DNA from: Hemibagrus wyckioides
Taxonomy: Eukaryota > Chordata > Actinopteri > Siluriformes > Bagridae
Assembly (NCBI RefSeq): GCF_019097595.1
Contig: NC_080735.1
Coordinates: forward strand, 15,229,917-15,293,916
DNA: 64,000 nucleotides
Direction of reading: 5' to 3'
Within the stretch, counting starts at the first letter, position 1, and the number at the start of each line of letters is the position of its first letter. Position numbers and translations under genes: made by a program. The notes beneath the pieces are model-generated. The model was not told the DNA's origin, searched no databases, and saw only the letters and a list, made by a program, of their open reading frames with translations. Positions 23,633 through 35,582 of this stretch are shown piece by piece.

Positions 23633-24612
23633 ATCTAAACTATTTTGAACTAAAATATCATGATACAGCACTCAGGTACCCCCCTCTCTCTTTACAGTGC
23701 TGACTGACTTCAGGACAGCAGACAACTTCAAGCCACCATCTAATGCCTACAGAGGCCTGCTCTCCCAGCCACAAGCACATCAGGGTAGTGGTCATGGCCT
23801 CAGCCTAGCATACCTTCATCCTGGCCCTTCCAGGGATGGAGCACCATAACCCACAGCTGTCCTGGACAGACAGGCAACTCACTCACTGGTCTAACTGTTA
23901 CCTCAACCACTGCATCTGCATGCCTAGGCTTATGCCAACCTCCACCTCAGTCAAGAGCTCAGAAACCCATTGACAATGCCATATACCCACTAAATATCAG
24001 GATCTCAAGGAGTTGTTTAGCAGCACCTCTAGCAACAGCTACAAACACTCCTACCATCTGGACCCTCACAACCAAACTGTTTAATATGCCAACATGCCCT
24101 ATGCTAAAGTACTTTAGAAGAAAGGCAAATTGAAATGAGGCAAATTTAGTATTTTAATATATAATGTCTCAGTTATAATCCTATATTACGGAAGCCAAGA
24201 GAGGCCATGTGATATTATTATTTTTCCTTTTGTCTTCTCGTGATCTCGACTTAATGATCTCGTGATATTGAAATGTTTTCTTGTGATGTGATCGTATGAC
24301 TGTGTACTTAACATAACGTGTTGACGAACGAATTTGTTTCTATTTTGATCAGGGATTTACTCAAGCTGAAATTGCTCTGTGTCTGTCAGTGATTGACAAC
24401 TTCCACATTAGTGTTTGACACTTCTCGCTTAACGCGGAGATAAAGTCCATCTTTACAGCGGATATTACAGTACATTTATGATGGTGGTGGCGAAGATGCC
24501 AACATGTATGTGCAACAGTCAGTTGAAACTGCGCCTAACTTTCCAGAGAAAAAATACGTCATTAGATTCTGATTATGTCGTGATCACGAGAAAACAACTT
24601 TTGTTATCTCGA
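23633..24612. repeat. 961-bp tandem duplication, copy 2
   Basis: Matches copy 1 nearly base for base, with one extra ~24-base TCGACTTAATGATCTCGTGATATTG stretch near 24246. The copies join at a shared TTGTTATCTCGA. Confidence 0.85.
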
Positions 24613-24690
24613 CAATACGAGAAAATTAAGTCGTGATCACAAGAAAACAGAAGCAAAAAAAAATATCACATGGCCTATCTCGGCTTCCGT
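24188..24690. mobile_element. MITE with ~35-bp inverted ends
   Basis: Ends ACGGAAGCCAAGAGAGGCCA and its inverted partner TGGCCTATCTCGGCTTCCGT, with TA-rich flanks. Size 503 bp, no coding capacity. A truncated copy (23229-23632) lies in the other half of the tandem duplication. Confidence 0.7.
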
Positions 24691-24937
24691 ACTATATACT
24701 GTAGTCTCTAAATGCTTATATAGCCTGCAGTAGTTGTGCATAGAGTACATGTTGTAACTCTGCTAGAATGTGCCCCGCTTTTAAAAACTATGCTACTCCA
24801 TAGCCATGTAAATTCATACAGTCATACCTTTTCGCATTCCCTATACCAAATCATATACTTAAATTTATTTATCATAAACTTTATATTAAACTCACTCTCA
24901 TGCCTACACAGTTTCATGATTTAATAGCGTTTCTTAC

Positions 24938-25020
24938 CTTTAGCTAAAGCTTCCTGAAAATGAGATTAAGCTAGCTGGTTAAAATGAAATCAAGAAAGGG
25001 AGGAGAAAGGGAACAAAGGG
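24938..25020 (-). other. Probable 5' UTR exon of unit A
   Basis: The donor AAAG|GTAAGAAACGC at 24938 is shared with the relic at 9116 and lies upstream of the coding start, whose own acceptor requires a non-coding exon. The start of the exon is not defined; a hAT-like MITE begins at 25033, so the promoter region has been altered. Confidence 0.45.
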
Positions 25021-25032
25021 CATGGCTTTCAG

Positions 25033-25789
25033 CAGAGGTGGACAAAGTACACAACTTCCTTACTTGAGTGAAAGTACAGATAGTACTGGTCAAACATTAC
25101 TCCTTTACAAGTAAAAGTTGTAAAGACAGATTTTTACTTAAGTAAAAGTACAGAAGTACTTGTCTTTGAAAGTACTTAAGTATCAAAAGTAAAAAAGTAA
25201 ATGTCAATGTATTGTTTTGTTATTGTTGCATTATTGTATGCAATTCTTACAGTAGCAACCTAGTGAATATACTGACCATTTTGTAGTGTCTGTGGAATTA
25301 AGAGCTTTTAGAATGGTCCAAAACCTATAGAAATTAAACTACTGAATTGACAAAAAAGACAGGTATAATTATTTTCATTTTTTTTTAATTTAACACTCCT
25401 ACCCCCCAACAAAGAAGTACACATCTGTGTGTATATATTCATGACCATTTCAATCAAACAGAAAGACTTATTTGCCAACAAAATAAAAATTTCAAACCAT
25501 TAGTTGTGACAATGATACTGTCTCACAGATCACTAGTAGAGAGAAATCATACTATGGTCAAATAAGTCAAACTTAAAAAAATCATCCTCTGATTAACGTA
25601 ACTACATTTTACTCAATGACCTTGACAGCAATGTAGTGGAGTAAAATGTACAATATTTGTCTTTCAAATGTAGTGAAGTTAAAATAACAAGTTTCCAGAA
25701 AAAATAGTACTCAAGTAAAGTACAGATACTCAAAAAGGGTACTTAAGTACAGTACTCACGTAAATGTACTTCGTTATTGTTCACCTCTG
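25033..25789. mobile_element. hAT-type MITE
   Basis: Inverted ends CAGAGGTGGACAAAGTAC and ...GTTCACCTCTG, flanked by 8-bp duplications GCTTTCAG and GCTGTCAG (one mismatch). 757 bp, non-coding, rich in AAGTAC/GTACTT. It lies just outside the probable 5' UTR exon of unit A. Confidence 0.85.
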
Positions 25790-25874
25790 GCTGTCAGATA
25801 CACATGCACGAATGCACACACAGAGAGTGAGAGATGGTTATATGATCCCATGGTTAATATCAGGAACTACTGGG

Positions 25875-26159
25875 ACAGTTCCCTGTCAGACCACCAGAGG
25901 GGGTGCCTGCAGGTGATGCATCATAGCCTGCTTTTTCGTTTTTTGTAGTTCCCACGTGTTTCCATGCTTTCCACTTTATGGCTTGGTTATCATGTTTATT
26001 TGCCCCATGTCTTGTGTTAGTTACATTTGATCCGTGTTAATAAAGCAGCGCCTTATTTTAACCTGCACATGGGTCTGTTACTCCGCGTGCGTTAGCTCCA
26101 GTTTACCACAGAGATAGGGGTTCGATCCCCGCTTCGGGCGGTGTCTCCCGGATGTTACA
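25875..26159. mobile_element. Possible solo LTR
   Basis: TGTCAGACCACCAGAGGG ... GGATGTTACA with an AATAAAGC signal in between looks like a fish retroelement LTR. No target-site duplication was found, so this is a weak call. Confidence 0.3.
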
Positions 26160-26254
26160 GATAATTTCGTTAGTCAAGAATAAGGCTTTTAATTTTAAAA
26201 AAGTCAAATTGAGCATGTAGCTATAAATAAAAACTCATTGATAGCATCTCCAAT

Positions 26255-26365
26255 TTTTTGCCCTGACATTGTAAATAGTTTAGAGTTCTCAAAGTAGGAG
26301 ATAAATGACAAACATTTCACTACATCTACATCAGGATGAAAACAGATGGAACAGAAAGGGGTGTA
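26255..26365 (-). pseudogene. SNTX core fragment downstream of unit D
   Basis: Matches the region at 20060-20180 of unit A (GACATTGTAAAT, AAATGACAAACAT, CATCAGGATGAAAACAGATGGA). It is a separate fragment, broken, and seems to be part of the decayed 3' end of unit D. Confidence 0.6.
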
Positions 26366-26414
26366 CCAGCTGCAGTTTTCTCAATGTCAATGGGGCAAAT
26401 TAATAAGATAGATG

Positions 26415-26560
26415 TAGGATGTGAATTTATGAAGCCCTGAGTTTTTATGTAGCACCATGGCCCTGGAGGAGCGTTGTTTCATTTCACTATGTACTGCATT
26501 AGCTACATATGGTTGAAATGACAATAAAAGCTTCTTGATTTGACTTGATGCATAATTGTC
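26415..26560 (+). mobile_element. L2/CR1-type LINE tail
   Basis: Ends CATATGGTTGAAATGACAATAAAAGC, a 3' tail only. Confidence 0.55.
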
Positions 26561-27583
26561 ATGTGATACTCCATAGATTTATCAAAGTGAAGACAAAAAT
26601 GATGAGGCAGGAGCAATAAAGAACCCCTCTGTTAGTTACTCCCACTATCATGAAGTTAATGACATAATAATGATGTAATCAGGAAGTTTACTGACATAAT
26701 ATCATAGTTTAACTTATGTTTTTATATTAAATCAAGTTAAATTGCTAGAGGAGGATTTTAAGCTGTCATATCGTCATGTTGGAAAATCCATACCACTGCA
26801 TCAGTGCCATTTATGTCCGCATATCCTATTTTAAGATGCCTAATTTAAAATGTTGATAAAACTATGTAGAACACTGAAAATAGTATTTCTTACATGTCCC
26901 CAATCTCAAATACACATTAATTTTTTTGCATTTGCATTTTTTCCCATCTGTGATTTAAGTACACTTTTATTTCAAAAGAAATCCATGATATTTTAATTAA
27001 AATACACATTTCATTCATGTCCCCAGGTCTTCACTCAGTCCTGTTAGCCTAACACATTTCACTCTCTGAAGAATTTGGAACATTCCACGAGGCACAAAAG
27101 GAAGTCACCTGGGTCTTCTGGAGGCTATTGGAAGACCAAAACATAAGCTCTCTCATTTTAGTTTCTATATTTTTGATGATGATGTTGTATCTATTGCTTA
27201 GAGTCTTGAAATACTGTCCTGTTACTTAAATTCTATCATTTATTAGAGCTGCTAGGTAGGTGTCATCATACTTTATAAATGTAAATGACGAACATACCAC
27301 CACATCATCATCAAGAAAAAAACTGACGAGTGACCCAGATGATTTCACAACTCTGACATCCTTCAGTCCATTGGTACAGGAGCTCAGTATCTGTAATTCA
27401 GCTGTAATGTCATCTAACCAATTGTTCATGTTGATTGCATTGAAGGGTGATGTGTAATGGGTGTTCAGGATGTCCCCCAGTGCCTTGTCCGCAGTTTCTT
27501 CTTTCTCACAGCGAATAGCTGGCAGCACTCTGCACAATGACTTCTGGAATGAACTTGTATAATTCCTATGTAATGCCTGAAAC

Positions 27584-28400
27584 TGTCAGGGATGGCAGGT
27601 GAGGACCCAAATGCAGAACACAGTCCGAGTTCAAACTTAGAGTGTTTATTAAAAACGGCACAAAGAATGGCAGAGTTCTCAGTCAACTTCAATAGAGAAC
27701 AGGTTAAACGTAGGACTGGCAGAGTCATAAGCAGCATACAGTCCAATAATCCAAATCCAGAGAACAGGTAAAACGTAGGACAGGCAGAGTCATAAGCAGC
27801 ATACAGTCCAATAATCCAAATCCAGAGAACAGGTAAAACGTAGGACAGGCAGAGACATTAACAGCATACAGTCCAATAATCCAAATCCAGAGAACAGGTA
27901 AAACGTAGGACAGGCAGAGACATTAACAGCATACAGTCCAATAATCCAAATCCAGAGAACAGGTAAAACGTAGGACAGGCAGAGACATTAACAGCATACA
28001 GTCCAATAATCCAAATCCAGAGAACAGGTAAAACGTAGGACAGGCAGAGACATTAACAGCATACAGTCCAATAATCCAAATCCAGAGAACAGGTAAAACG
28101 TAGGACAGGCAGAGACATTAACAGCATACAGTCCAATAATCCAAATCCAGAGAACAGGTTAGACGTAGGACAGGCAGAGTCATTACCAGGCAGACAGGAA
28201 CTGAAGAAAAGGGCAGGATGCCGTCTCAGGAGCTCAAGGCTGACTGAAGAGACCATCTGGCAAGGAGCATGGACTGCTCGCTAGCTTATATAGGGCAGAG
28301 GAGCATAAAATGGCGGAAACCGGAAATGAGATCGCGAAACCGGAAGTTGCGTCCCGAAACCGGAAGTGGCCACACGGAACCCGGAAATGCATGCCTGACA
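27584..28400 (-). repeat. 3' LTR of sushi-type element, with 65-bp tandem repeats
   Basis: 817 bp, with eight copies of a ~65-bp unit (AGAACAGGTAAAACGTAGGA...CCAAATCC). Identical to the other LTR over the first ~175 bases. Confidence 0.95.
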
Positions 28401-28424
28401 GTACCCCTCCCTCCACGGGGCGTC

Positions 28425-31400
28425 TCACGACGCCCCTCCTGGTTGATCAGGGTGCTCGCGGTGGAACCGGGAAACAAGGTCGGGATCAAGGATGTGACGA
28501 GCGGGCACCCAGGAGCGTTCTTCAGGGCCGTAGCCCTCCCAGTCGACAAGATACTGGAGACCTCTACCCCGACGTCTGGAGCGTAGAAGGCGGCGAACCG
28601 TATAAACGGGGCCTCCATCAATGACCCGGGCGGGAGGAGGGGGTCTGGTGGAGGGAACCAGCGAACAGGCTTGGACAGGCTTGAGTCTGGAGACGTGGAA
28701 CGTAGGGTGGATGCGAAGGGCCCGGGGCAGCCTGAGTCGGACGGACACTGGATTGAGCACTTTAGAGATTGGGAACGGACCAACAAAGCGAGGAGCGAGC
28801 TTCCGACAGGCGATTTTCAGGGGCAGATCCCGAGTGGACAGCCAAACACGTTGGCCAACATGGTAAGGGGGTGCTGGGTGGCGCTTACGATTAGCCCATC
28901 GAGCATAGCTTTTGGATGAGCGGAGAAGCACTAAGCGGGTCCTCCTCCAGACCCGACGACACCGTTTAACCAGGGCAAGGGCAGAGGGAACCGAGGCCTC
29001 TAATTCTTGGGAAGAGAACAGAGGTGGTTGATAGCCGTAAGCGGCCTGGAAAGGAGAGAGGCCTGTGGCCGCCGAGGGAAGAGAGTTGTGGGCATATTCG
29101 ACCCAAATGAGGTTGGATGACCAGGATGTAGGGTCTTCAGAACAGAGGATTCTGAGCCCAGTCTCCAACTCTTGGTTCAATCGCTCCGTCTGGCCGTTGG
29201 TCTGCGGGTGGAAGCCAGATGAAAGGCTAATGGAGGTACCCAGGAGGAGACAGAACTCCTTCCAGAATCTCGAGGTGAACTGAGGCCCCCGGTCAGACAC
29301 AATATTGCGAGGTAATCCGTGTAGGCGGAAGACATGAAGTAGTAGCATCTGGGCAGTCTCCTTGGCGGAGGGAAGCTTGGCCAAGGGCACGAAATGGACC
29401 ATCTTCGAGAATCGGTCCACCACCGTAAGGATGGTAGTGTGGCCGGCCGAAGGAGGTAGTCCGCTGACAAAGTCCAGGGAGATGTGGGACCAAGGTCGTC
29501 TGGGGGTCGGAAGGGGGCGCAGGAGCCCGGCCTGTGGGGTCCTGGACGATTTCTGCTGAGCACAGGTGGGACAGGCTGCCACAAATCTCTGGACATCGTG
29601 CTTGAGTGATGGCCACCAGAAACGCTGTTGGAGAGTAGACAAGGTACGGGAAACCCCGGGATGACAAAAAAGGCGGTTGCTGTGACACCACTGGATGACC
29701 TGAGACCTAAGGTGATCAGGGACAAAGAGTCTGTTCCTGGGGCAGTTGCCTGGAATCTGTATCCCTGCGATGGCCTGCTGCACTCTCCTTTCGATCCCCA
29801 GATGAAGAGCACGGATGGTTACTGACGAAGGGAGGATGTGTTCGGGAGCTGGGTCATCCTCATCGGGGGTGAATAGTCGTGAAAGGGCGTCCGGTTTACC
29901 ATTCTTAGAACCAGGGCGGAATGAGAGGGTGAAGTTAAAACGCCCAAAAAACAGCCCCCAACGAGCCTGTCGAGGATTGAGTCTTTTGGCTGTCTGAAGG
30001 TATTCACGATTTCTGTGGTCAGTCCATACAATGAAAGGCTGCTCAGTGCCCTCCAACCAGTGGCGCCACTCCTCCAGGGCCAGTTTCACAGCCAGAAGCT
30101 CCCGTTCACCGATGGCGTATTTCTGTTCAGCTGGGGAAAGGCGGTGAGAGAAAAAGGCACAGGGGTGGAGTCGGTTGTCCTTAGAAGCCCTTTGAGACAG
30201 GACGGCCCCCACCCCACAGTCAGATGCATCCACCTCCACCACAAACTGGCACGATGGGTCCGGAAGAATCAGGACAGGAGCAGTAGTGAAGAGCTTCTTG
30301 AGTTGGGCAAAGGCTAGCTCAGCCTCTGGAGTCCATGAGAAGGGGTGTAGCGAGGAAGTGAGTCGGTGCAGGGGTGCCGCAACGGCACTGTAACCTCTGA
30401 TGAACTTCCGGTAGAAATTAGCGAACCCTAGGAAACGCTGGAGCTGCTTACGGCTTTCAGGGCGCTGCCAGTCCCTCACAGCCTCCACCCGCCTGGGATC
30501 CATCTGTATGCTACCGGCCGAGAGTATGAAACCCAAAAACGTGGTGCTGGAGGTGTGGAATTCACACTTCTCGGCTTTCACATACAGACGGTTCTGAAGT
30601 AGGCGACGGAGCACCGACCGGACATGGTGAACATGCTCCTCCAGGGAGTGGGAGAAGATGAGGATGTCATCCAAGTACACAAAGACAAACTGGTTTAGGA
30701 AGTCCCGGAGGATGTCGTTGACCAGGGCTTGAAAAACAGCAGGGGCATTCGTGAGCCCGAACGGCATAACCAGATATTCATAATGGCCTGTTGGGGTGTT
30801 GAAAGCAGTCTTCCATTCGTCACCCTCTCGAATACGCACCAGATGATAGGCGTTGCGGAGATCGAGTTTGGTGAAGACAGTGGCTCCCTGGAGGAGTTCG
30901 AAGGCAGTTGACATGAGGGGTAATGGGTAACGGTTCTTGGTAGTAATGGCATTAAGCCCACGGTAGTCGATGCATGGACGCAAGGACCCATCCTTCTTCC
31001 CTACAAAGAAGAACCCAGCCCCAGCAGGTGAGGAAGACGGACGAATGATCCCGGCCGCGAGGGAATCTTGAATATATCGGGTCATAGCCTCTCTTTCGGG
31101 TCCCGAAAGCTGGTAGAGCCGGCCCCGGGGAGGGGTAGTGCCAGGCAGGAGGTCAATAGCGCAGTCATATGGACGATGAGGGGGTAAAGAGGAGGCTCTG
31201 ACCTTGCTGAATGCCATCCCCAGGTCATGATAATCGGAGGGTACTGAGCTGAGGTCAGGGGGTGGTTCGTCCATGTCAGACACCTTGGTCGGAGGTACAG
31301 ATCCTAGGCAATGGGCTAGGCAGTAGGTGCCCCAATCCAGAATACGGCCGCTGGTCCAGTCCACGTGAGGATTGTGCTTCCGGAGCCATGGAAAACCCAA

Positions 31401-31793
31401 CATAACAGGAGCAAATGGTGAAGGGATCAGAAGAAAGGACAACCACTCTTGGTGATGTTCAGAGATGGTGACAAGCAAGGGCTTAGTGCGTTGGGAGGCA
31501 TGATGGAGGACGTGGCCGTCTAAGGCCCGAACTTGGAGGGGCGAGAACAGAGGCACCGTCTCAAGGCCTAGTTGTTTAGCCAGGTTTTGATCCATAAATT
31601 CAGAGTCGGCTCCGGAGTCCACAAAGGCAGATAGGTCGTAGCCTCGCTGGTCAACTGAGATGTGGATCTTGAGCAGTGGCTTGGAAGGGACTGATGGTCG
31701 TAGGCTCGCCGCTGGCCCCTCTTTCAGCGACGAGCCCGGCCTTTTGCTGGACAGGAAGCGGCAAAATGTCCAGCCTCTCCACAGTACAGGCAT
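28425..31793 (-). CDS. pol: Sushi-type retrotransposon Pol polyprotein
   Basis: An open frame of 1122 codons. In order: aspartic protease ([13 protein letters not shown], near residue 55), reverse transcriptase (residues about 215-400, with [11 protein letters not shown]), RNase H ([18 protein letters not shown], then TDHRNREYL), integrase with an HHCC-type zinc module (CHPGVSRTL...CPTCAQQK), the catalytic core ([33 protein letters not shown]) and a C-terminal chromodomain ([19 protein letters not shown]). It overlaps gag by 70 bases and is in the -1 frame relative to it, so it is probably made by -1 ribosomal frameshifting. Residues before the protease are likely read from the frameshift, not from the first Met. 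Confidence 0.95.
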   Translation of the reverse strand: MPVLWRGWTFCRFLSSKRPGSSLKEGPAASLRPSVPSKPLLKIHISVDQRGYDLSAFVDSGADSEFMDQNLAKQLGLETVPLFSPLQVRALDGHVLHHASQRTKPLLVTISEHHQEWLSFLLIPSPFAPVMLGFPWLRKHNPHVDWTSGRILDWGTYCLAHCLGSVPPTKVSDMDEPPPDLSSVPSDYHDLGMAFSKVRASSLPPHRPYDCAIDLLPGTTPPRGRLYQLSGPEREAMTRYIQDSLAAGIIRPSSSPAGAGFFFVGKKDGSLRPCIDYRGLNAITTKNRYPLPLMSTAFELLQGATVFTKLDLRNAYHLVRIREGDEWKTAFNTPTGHYEYLVMPFGLTNAPAVFQALVNDILRDFLNQFVFVYLDDILIFSHSLEEHVHHVRSVLRRLLQNRLYVKAEKCEFHTSSTTFLGFILSAGSIQMDPRRVEAVRDWQRPESRKQLQRFLGFANFYRKFIRGYSAVAAPLHRLTSSLHPFSWTPEAELAFAQLKKLFTTAPVLILPDPSCQFVVEVDASDCGVGAVLSQRASKDNRLHPCAFFSHRLSPAEQKYAIGERELLAVKLALEEWRHWLEGTEQPFIVWTDHRNREYLQTAKRLNPRQARWGLFFGRFNFTLSFRPGSKNGKPDALSRLFTPDEDDPAPEHILPSSVTIRALHLGIERRVQQAIAGIQIPGNCPRNRLFVPDHLRSQVIQWCHSNRLFCHPGVSRTLSTLQQRFWWPSLKHDVQRFVAACPTCAQQKSSRTPQAGLLRPLPTPRRPWSHISLDFVSGLPPSAGHTTILTVVDRFSKMVHFVPLAKLPSAKETAQMLLLHVFRLHGLPRNIVSDRGPQFTSRFWKEFCLLLGTSISLSSGFHPQTNGQTERLNQELETGLRILCSEDPTSWSSNLIWVEYAHNSLPSAATGLSPFQAAYGYQPPLFSSQELEASVPSALALVKRCRRVWRRTRLVLLRSSKSYARWANRKRHPAPPYHVGQRVWLSTRDLPLKIACRKLAPRFVGPFPISKVLNPVSVRLRLPRALRIHPTFHVSRLKPVQACSLVPSTRPPPPARVIDGGPVYTVRRLLRSRRRGRGLQYLVDWEGYGPEERSWVPARHILDPDLVSRFHREHPDQPGGAS

Positions 31794-32680
31794 AGTCCTG
31801 AGGCCCGACGCCTGTCCTTCTCAGCAGGGGATAAGTGACGGCGACCGATCTCCATGGCATGGGAGAGAGGAAGGCTCCTGGATGCAGAGACAGGGAGGGT
31901 AGGAGAAGGCAGGGGGCGAGAGACAGTGGGTCGGTAGTTGGGTTGTCCAAGACGTCGGGCTGACCTCTCAGTTTGGCATTCCCGAATGCGTCGATCGATG
32001 CGGGTAGCCAGGGCGACCAAGCCGTCGAGGTCGGCTGGTAGCTCCCGGGCAGCGAGCTCATCCTTAACTTCAGAAGCCAGCCCCCGATAGAAGGCATCGT
32101 AGAGTGCGGTGGCATTCCACCCGCTGTCGATGGCAAAAGTGCGAAAATCCACCGCATATTCCGCCACGGTTAGGCTCCCTTGTGAGGCTTCAAAGAGGGA
32201 GCGTGCTGCATCCTGCTGGGGGGCAGAGGTGTCAAAGACCTTGCGGAGTTCATTGGAAAAAGGCTCAAAGGAGGAGCAGAGTTCAGACTGACGTTCCCAC
32301 TCGGCGGTTGCCCAGAGCTTGGCCTTGCCTGACAACAGGGAGATGACATATGCTACCTTGGAGCGGTCTGATGGGAAGGAAGAGGGTTGAAGTTCAAAGA
32401 TCACTGAGCATTGCATCAGAAATGCACGGCATAGTCCTGGTTCACCGGAGAAGCGTTCTGGGTGAGGCAGATGTGGCTCTCGAAGATGATCTGGTGAACT
32501 CGTGGGTGTCGTTGTCGCCGAGGGGGCTGAAGAGGGTGGAGTGACTGAAAGCTGATTCATGCGACAGATCAGTTCGTGTGTAGCCGAGGCGAGATCCTGG
32601 AGACGACGTTCGTGAGAGGTGGAGGTCTCAGCTAAGGAGCTTAGAAGGGCTTGCATGTTCTGTGGCTCTGCTGGGTCCAT
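31724..32680 (-). CDS. gag: Sushi-type retrotransposon Gag
   Basis: 318 residues from the ATG 17 bases inside the 5' LTR. The N-terminal ~60 residues are predicted helical and Ser/Thr-rich. The capsid-like middle holds [19 protein letters not shown] and [10 protein letters not shown]. The C-terminus has one CCHC knuckle ([14 protein letters not shown]). The pol frame begins in the last 70 bases. The length and layout match sushi-ichi-type Gag. Confidence 0.92.
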   Translation of the reverse strand: MDPAEPQNMQALLSSLAETSTSHERRLQDLASATHELICRMNQLSVTPPSSAPSATTTPTSSPDHLREPHLPHPERFSGEPGLCRAFLMQCSVIFELQPSSFPSDRSKVAYVISLLSGKAKLWATAEWERQSELCSSFEPFSNELRKVFDTSAPQQDAARSLFEASQGSLTVAEYAVDFRTFAIDSGWNATALYDAFYRGLASEVKDELAARELPADLDGLVALATRIDRRIRECQTERSARRLGQPNYRPTVSRPLPSPTLPVSASRSLPLSHAMEIGRRHLSPAEKDRRRASGLCLYCGEAGHFAASCPAKGRARR

Positions 32681-32696
32681 GTTGGCCAGATGGTAC

Positions 32697-33383
32697 TGTC
32701 AGGGATGGCAGGTGAGGACCCAAATGCAGAACACAGTCCGAGTTCAAACTTAGAGTGTTTATTAAAAACGGCACAAAGAATGGCAGAGTTCTCAGTCAAC
32801 TTCAATAGAGAACAGGTTAAACGTAGGACTGGCAGAGTCATAAGCAGCATACAGTCCAATAATCCAAATCCAGAGAACAGGTAAAACGTAGGACAGGCAG
32901 AGTCATAAGCAGCATACAGTCCAATAATCCAAATCCAGAGAACAGGTTAAACGTAGGACAGGCAGAGACATTAACAGCATACAGTCCAATAATCCAAATC
33001 CAGAGAACAGGTAAAACGTAGGACAGGCAGAGACATTAACAGCATACAGTCCAATAATCCAAATCCAGAGAACAGGTAAAACGTAGGACAGGCAGAGACA
33101 TTAACAGCATACAGTCCAATAATCCAAATCCAGAGAACAGGTTAGACGTAGGACAGGCAGAGTCATTACCAGGCAGACAGGAACTGAAGAAAAGGGCAGG
33201 ATGCCGTCTCAGGAGCTCAAGGCTGACTGAAGAGACCATCTGGCAAGGAGCATGGACTGCTCGCTAGCTTATATAGGGCAGAGGAGCATAAAATGGCGGA
33301 AACCGGAAATGAGATCGCGAAACCGGAAGTTGCGTCCCGAAACCGGAAGTGGCCACACGGAACCCGGAAATGCATGCCTGACA
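32697..33383 (-). repeat. 5' LTR of sushi-type element
   Basis: 687 bp, with six copies of the ~65-bp unit. It is exactly 130 bp (two units) shorter than the 3' LTR. A plus-strand TTTATT (AATAAA on the minus strand) lies near 32758. Confidence 0.95.
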
Positions 33384-34309
33384 GAAACTTTAGCAACTTG
33401 TTTTTTACGTCAGGAAAGTCATCTGTTATTGGTCTATTGATCAAATCATTGCATTTTCTTTCAATTTCACTGAGCTCCTCCAGTAAACTTTCTGTTTGAT
33501 ACACCAGGCTTAAATTAATTTCTCTCTCCAACTTTGCAGCCTTATCATCCAAAAGATTGCGAGGATACAGCCACACAGTCAGAGGCACACCATTATCTTG
33601 TTGTTGTTTCATCAGAACAGGCACCTTCTTGTATATTTCTAAGGCTTCTTTGTATGTGGTGGGGGTTTCTGCACATTAAATGTCACCATAAAATGTGACA
33701 CTTATATTCTCAGCCATTTTTCCCCATGTTCCTTAAAATTTAGAGATCCTTACCCATTTATGGACATGTTAGGGATCTTCTTGACTATTGCATGAAGGTT
33801 TCCGTGGATTTCCTGATTGTTCTCATTTTCTGTACTTATATAATCAAAAACCATGAAAACCATGCACCCCATACAGTACTGCATGTAACCACATGAGTGG
33901 CTGTTTTCTGGTCAAATACTTGTGGATAGGTGATATTACCAAGCTCTTTCATAGTGAGCTGTTCAAATTTTGTTGTCTGACTGTACCACATAGTAACTCT
34001 GGACTGATGTTCTGAGGATTTGGTATCCTGCAGGTACTTGGCTGATCCTTCAACCTCCACCAAGCCACTTAGGAAACTAGCTTTAAGGGAAGCATTTATA
34101 TCTAGGAGGTTTGCCTTTTCACTGTGACTGTCAGAGGCAGCAAATTTCAGATGTGTTTTAGGCTCTTTATGAACATCAAGATTCTCAAGCAATGCATTCT
34201 TATTCCATAAAGTTACACCTGAAACAAAAAAAAGCAATGAGAAATGACAACTGCTTTACAATTATTTGTGATTTATCAAATATTTCTATTCACATATGGA
34301 AAAACATGT

Positions 34310-35145
34310 AGCTCAGGAAAAAATTAAGAGACCACTCCAAATTCTTCTTAAATCAGCATCTCTACATGTATGGCAGCCATTCCAATCTAGTGTCTGTTGA
34401 ATTCCCACACAGACACACCTCATTCTGCTTATTGAACTACTGATTAGGTGATCACTTGATCTAATTCTTATTTAACAGGACAAAGTATAAAAACCACTGC
34501 TGGTGTCATCACTGTCCTCTTCCAATAGGACCAGCTAGATAGCAAAAACAGTGCTAGTAGTACCTCATAAGTAATTGGACTCAAATGTTAACTATTGACC
34601 ATGCCAGAAGTGATGAAAAGAAAAGATCTGAGTGATGAAAAAGAATGACAAATGACAGCTGGGGTGAAGTGCATGGCAAGGATGGTTCAAAACAGGCTCC
34701 TAAAGGCAGGGCTGAAATCATGCAGAAGCTAGAAAAAAGTCCTTCATCAATGAGAAGCAATTGAAGGCCAGGCTGAAGATTGCAAAAGACCATAAGGATT
34801 GGACAGTGGAGGACTGGAGCATGGTCATCTTCTCTGATGAGTTTTGCCCAACACCTGGTCATCTTAGGGTTTAGAAGGAGACTTGCTAGGCCTACAAGCC
34901 GCAGTGTCTTGCAACCAGTATAAAGTTTGCTTCAGCAAGGCTGGAATCAGGCACATTCATCTTTGTGGAGAGTCCATGAATCCAGCCACATACAAGGTTG
35001 TACTGGAAGAATACTTCCTTCCTTCTGCTCTAACAATGTTCCCCAACTCTGAGGACTGGTTTTTCCAGCTGAACAATGCTCCATGCCACACAGCCATGTC
35101 AATCAAGGTGTGGATGGAGGACCACCACATCAAGACTTGATGTGT
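34310..35145 (+). pseudogene. Tc1-like transposon fragment
   Basis: Starts near AAAAAATTAAGAGACCACT. Plus-strand pieces of the transposase include FFQLNNAPCHTAMSIKVWMEDHHIKT, with many stops before it. It took the place of the first coding exon of unit D. Confidence 0.65.
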
Positions 35146-35374
35146 TTTTTTTTGATGAATTTTTTTATTCATTTTACTTAAACACATAACTATAAATAGA
35201 AGAGAAGAAGCCAGAAAATAAGAAGAGAAAAAGATAAGATTTGAAAATGCATAAAACTGTCAATGATGATCAAGACTGTAATCTCAATTTACATAATAAT
35301 CAAGAGGGAAATAACTGAAAAGTCTATTGTATTATGTATTTAAAAATGATAGTTTGTTATTTCATTCACATCTA

Positions 35375-35525
35375 AGCAAAAAGCGACAGCTGAGCAAGCC
35401 ATATACAAGCTCAAGAAGGCTTTCAAATTATCCCTGGTTCTTAGGCACCCTGACCCAACCCAGTCATTTGCCATGGAAGTGGATGCCTCTGAGACCAGGG
35501 TGGAGGCCATCCTTTCCCGGCATTT
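35375..35525 (+). pseudogene. Ty3/Gypsy RNase H fragment
   Basis: Reads HPDPTQ.FAMEVDASET, the start of an RNase H domain, cut on both sides. Confidence 0.55.
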
Positions 35526-35582
35526 TAGGGGAAGCTGCACAATGCAATTATGATACTTTTCACAACACCACCACTTTTTCCA

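Larger units (their letters stand above)
27584..33383 (-). mobile_element. Full-length sushi-type Ty3/Gypsy chromovirus
   Basis: Two LTRs (27584-28400 and 32697-33383) flank intact gag and pol. The 5-bp duplication GAAAC stands at 27579-27583 and 33384-33388, and removing the insert restores the exon of unit D. The LTR ends are TGTCAGG and CCTGACA. A purine-rich tract (GTGGAGGGAGGGG on the minus strand) lies next to the 3' LTR. No tRNA primer-binding site is seen after the 5' LTR; self-priming is known for related Tf1/sushi elements. Gag and pol are intact and the LTRs nearly identical, so the insertion is recent. Confidence 0.95.
27226..34218 (-). pseudogene. Unit D: SNTX-like pseudogene split by a retrotransposon
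   Basis: The core exon begins at 34218 after TTTCAG and runs to 33389. It resumes after the inserted element at 27578 and fades out at about 27226. The pieces match the perforin-like start (VTLWNKNALLENLDV), the helical region ([19 protein letters not shown]) and the thioredoxin-like region (LQILSSCTNGLKDV). Frames break between 33836 and 33624 and after 27226, with no FN3 or galectin exon recognised. The first coding exon is missing, replaced by a Tc1-like fragment (34310-35145); the flank beyond it (35190-35290) still matches the flank of unit A's first exon. Confidence 0.85.

Noticed and set aside
27690..28160. Regular 65-bp repeats considered as a CRISPR-like array
   Set aside because: Repeats are contiguous with no variable spacers and lie inside an LTR of a eukaryotic retrotransposon.
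28269..32680. Many plus-strand and alternate-frame open stretches of 60-210 residues
   Set aside because: They are shadows of the intact gag and pol frames on the minus strand.
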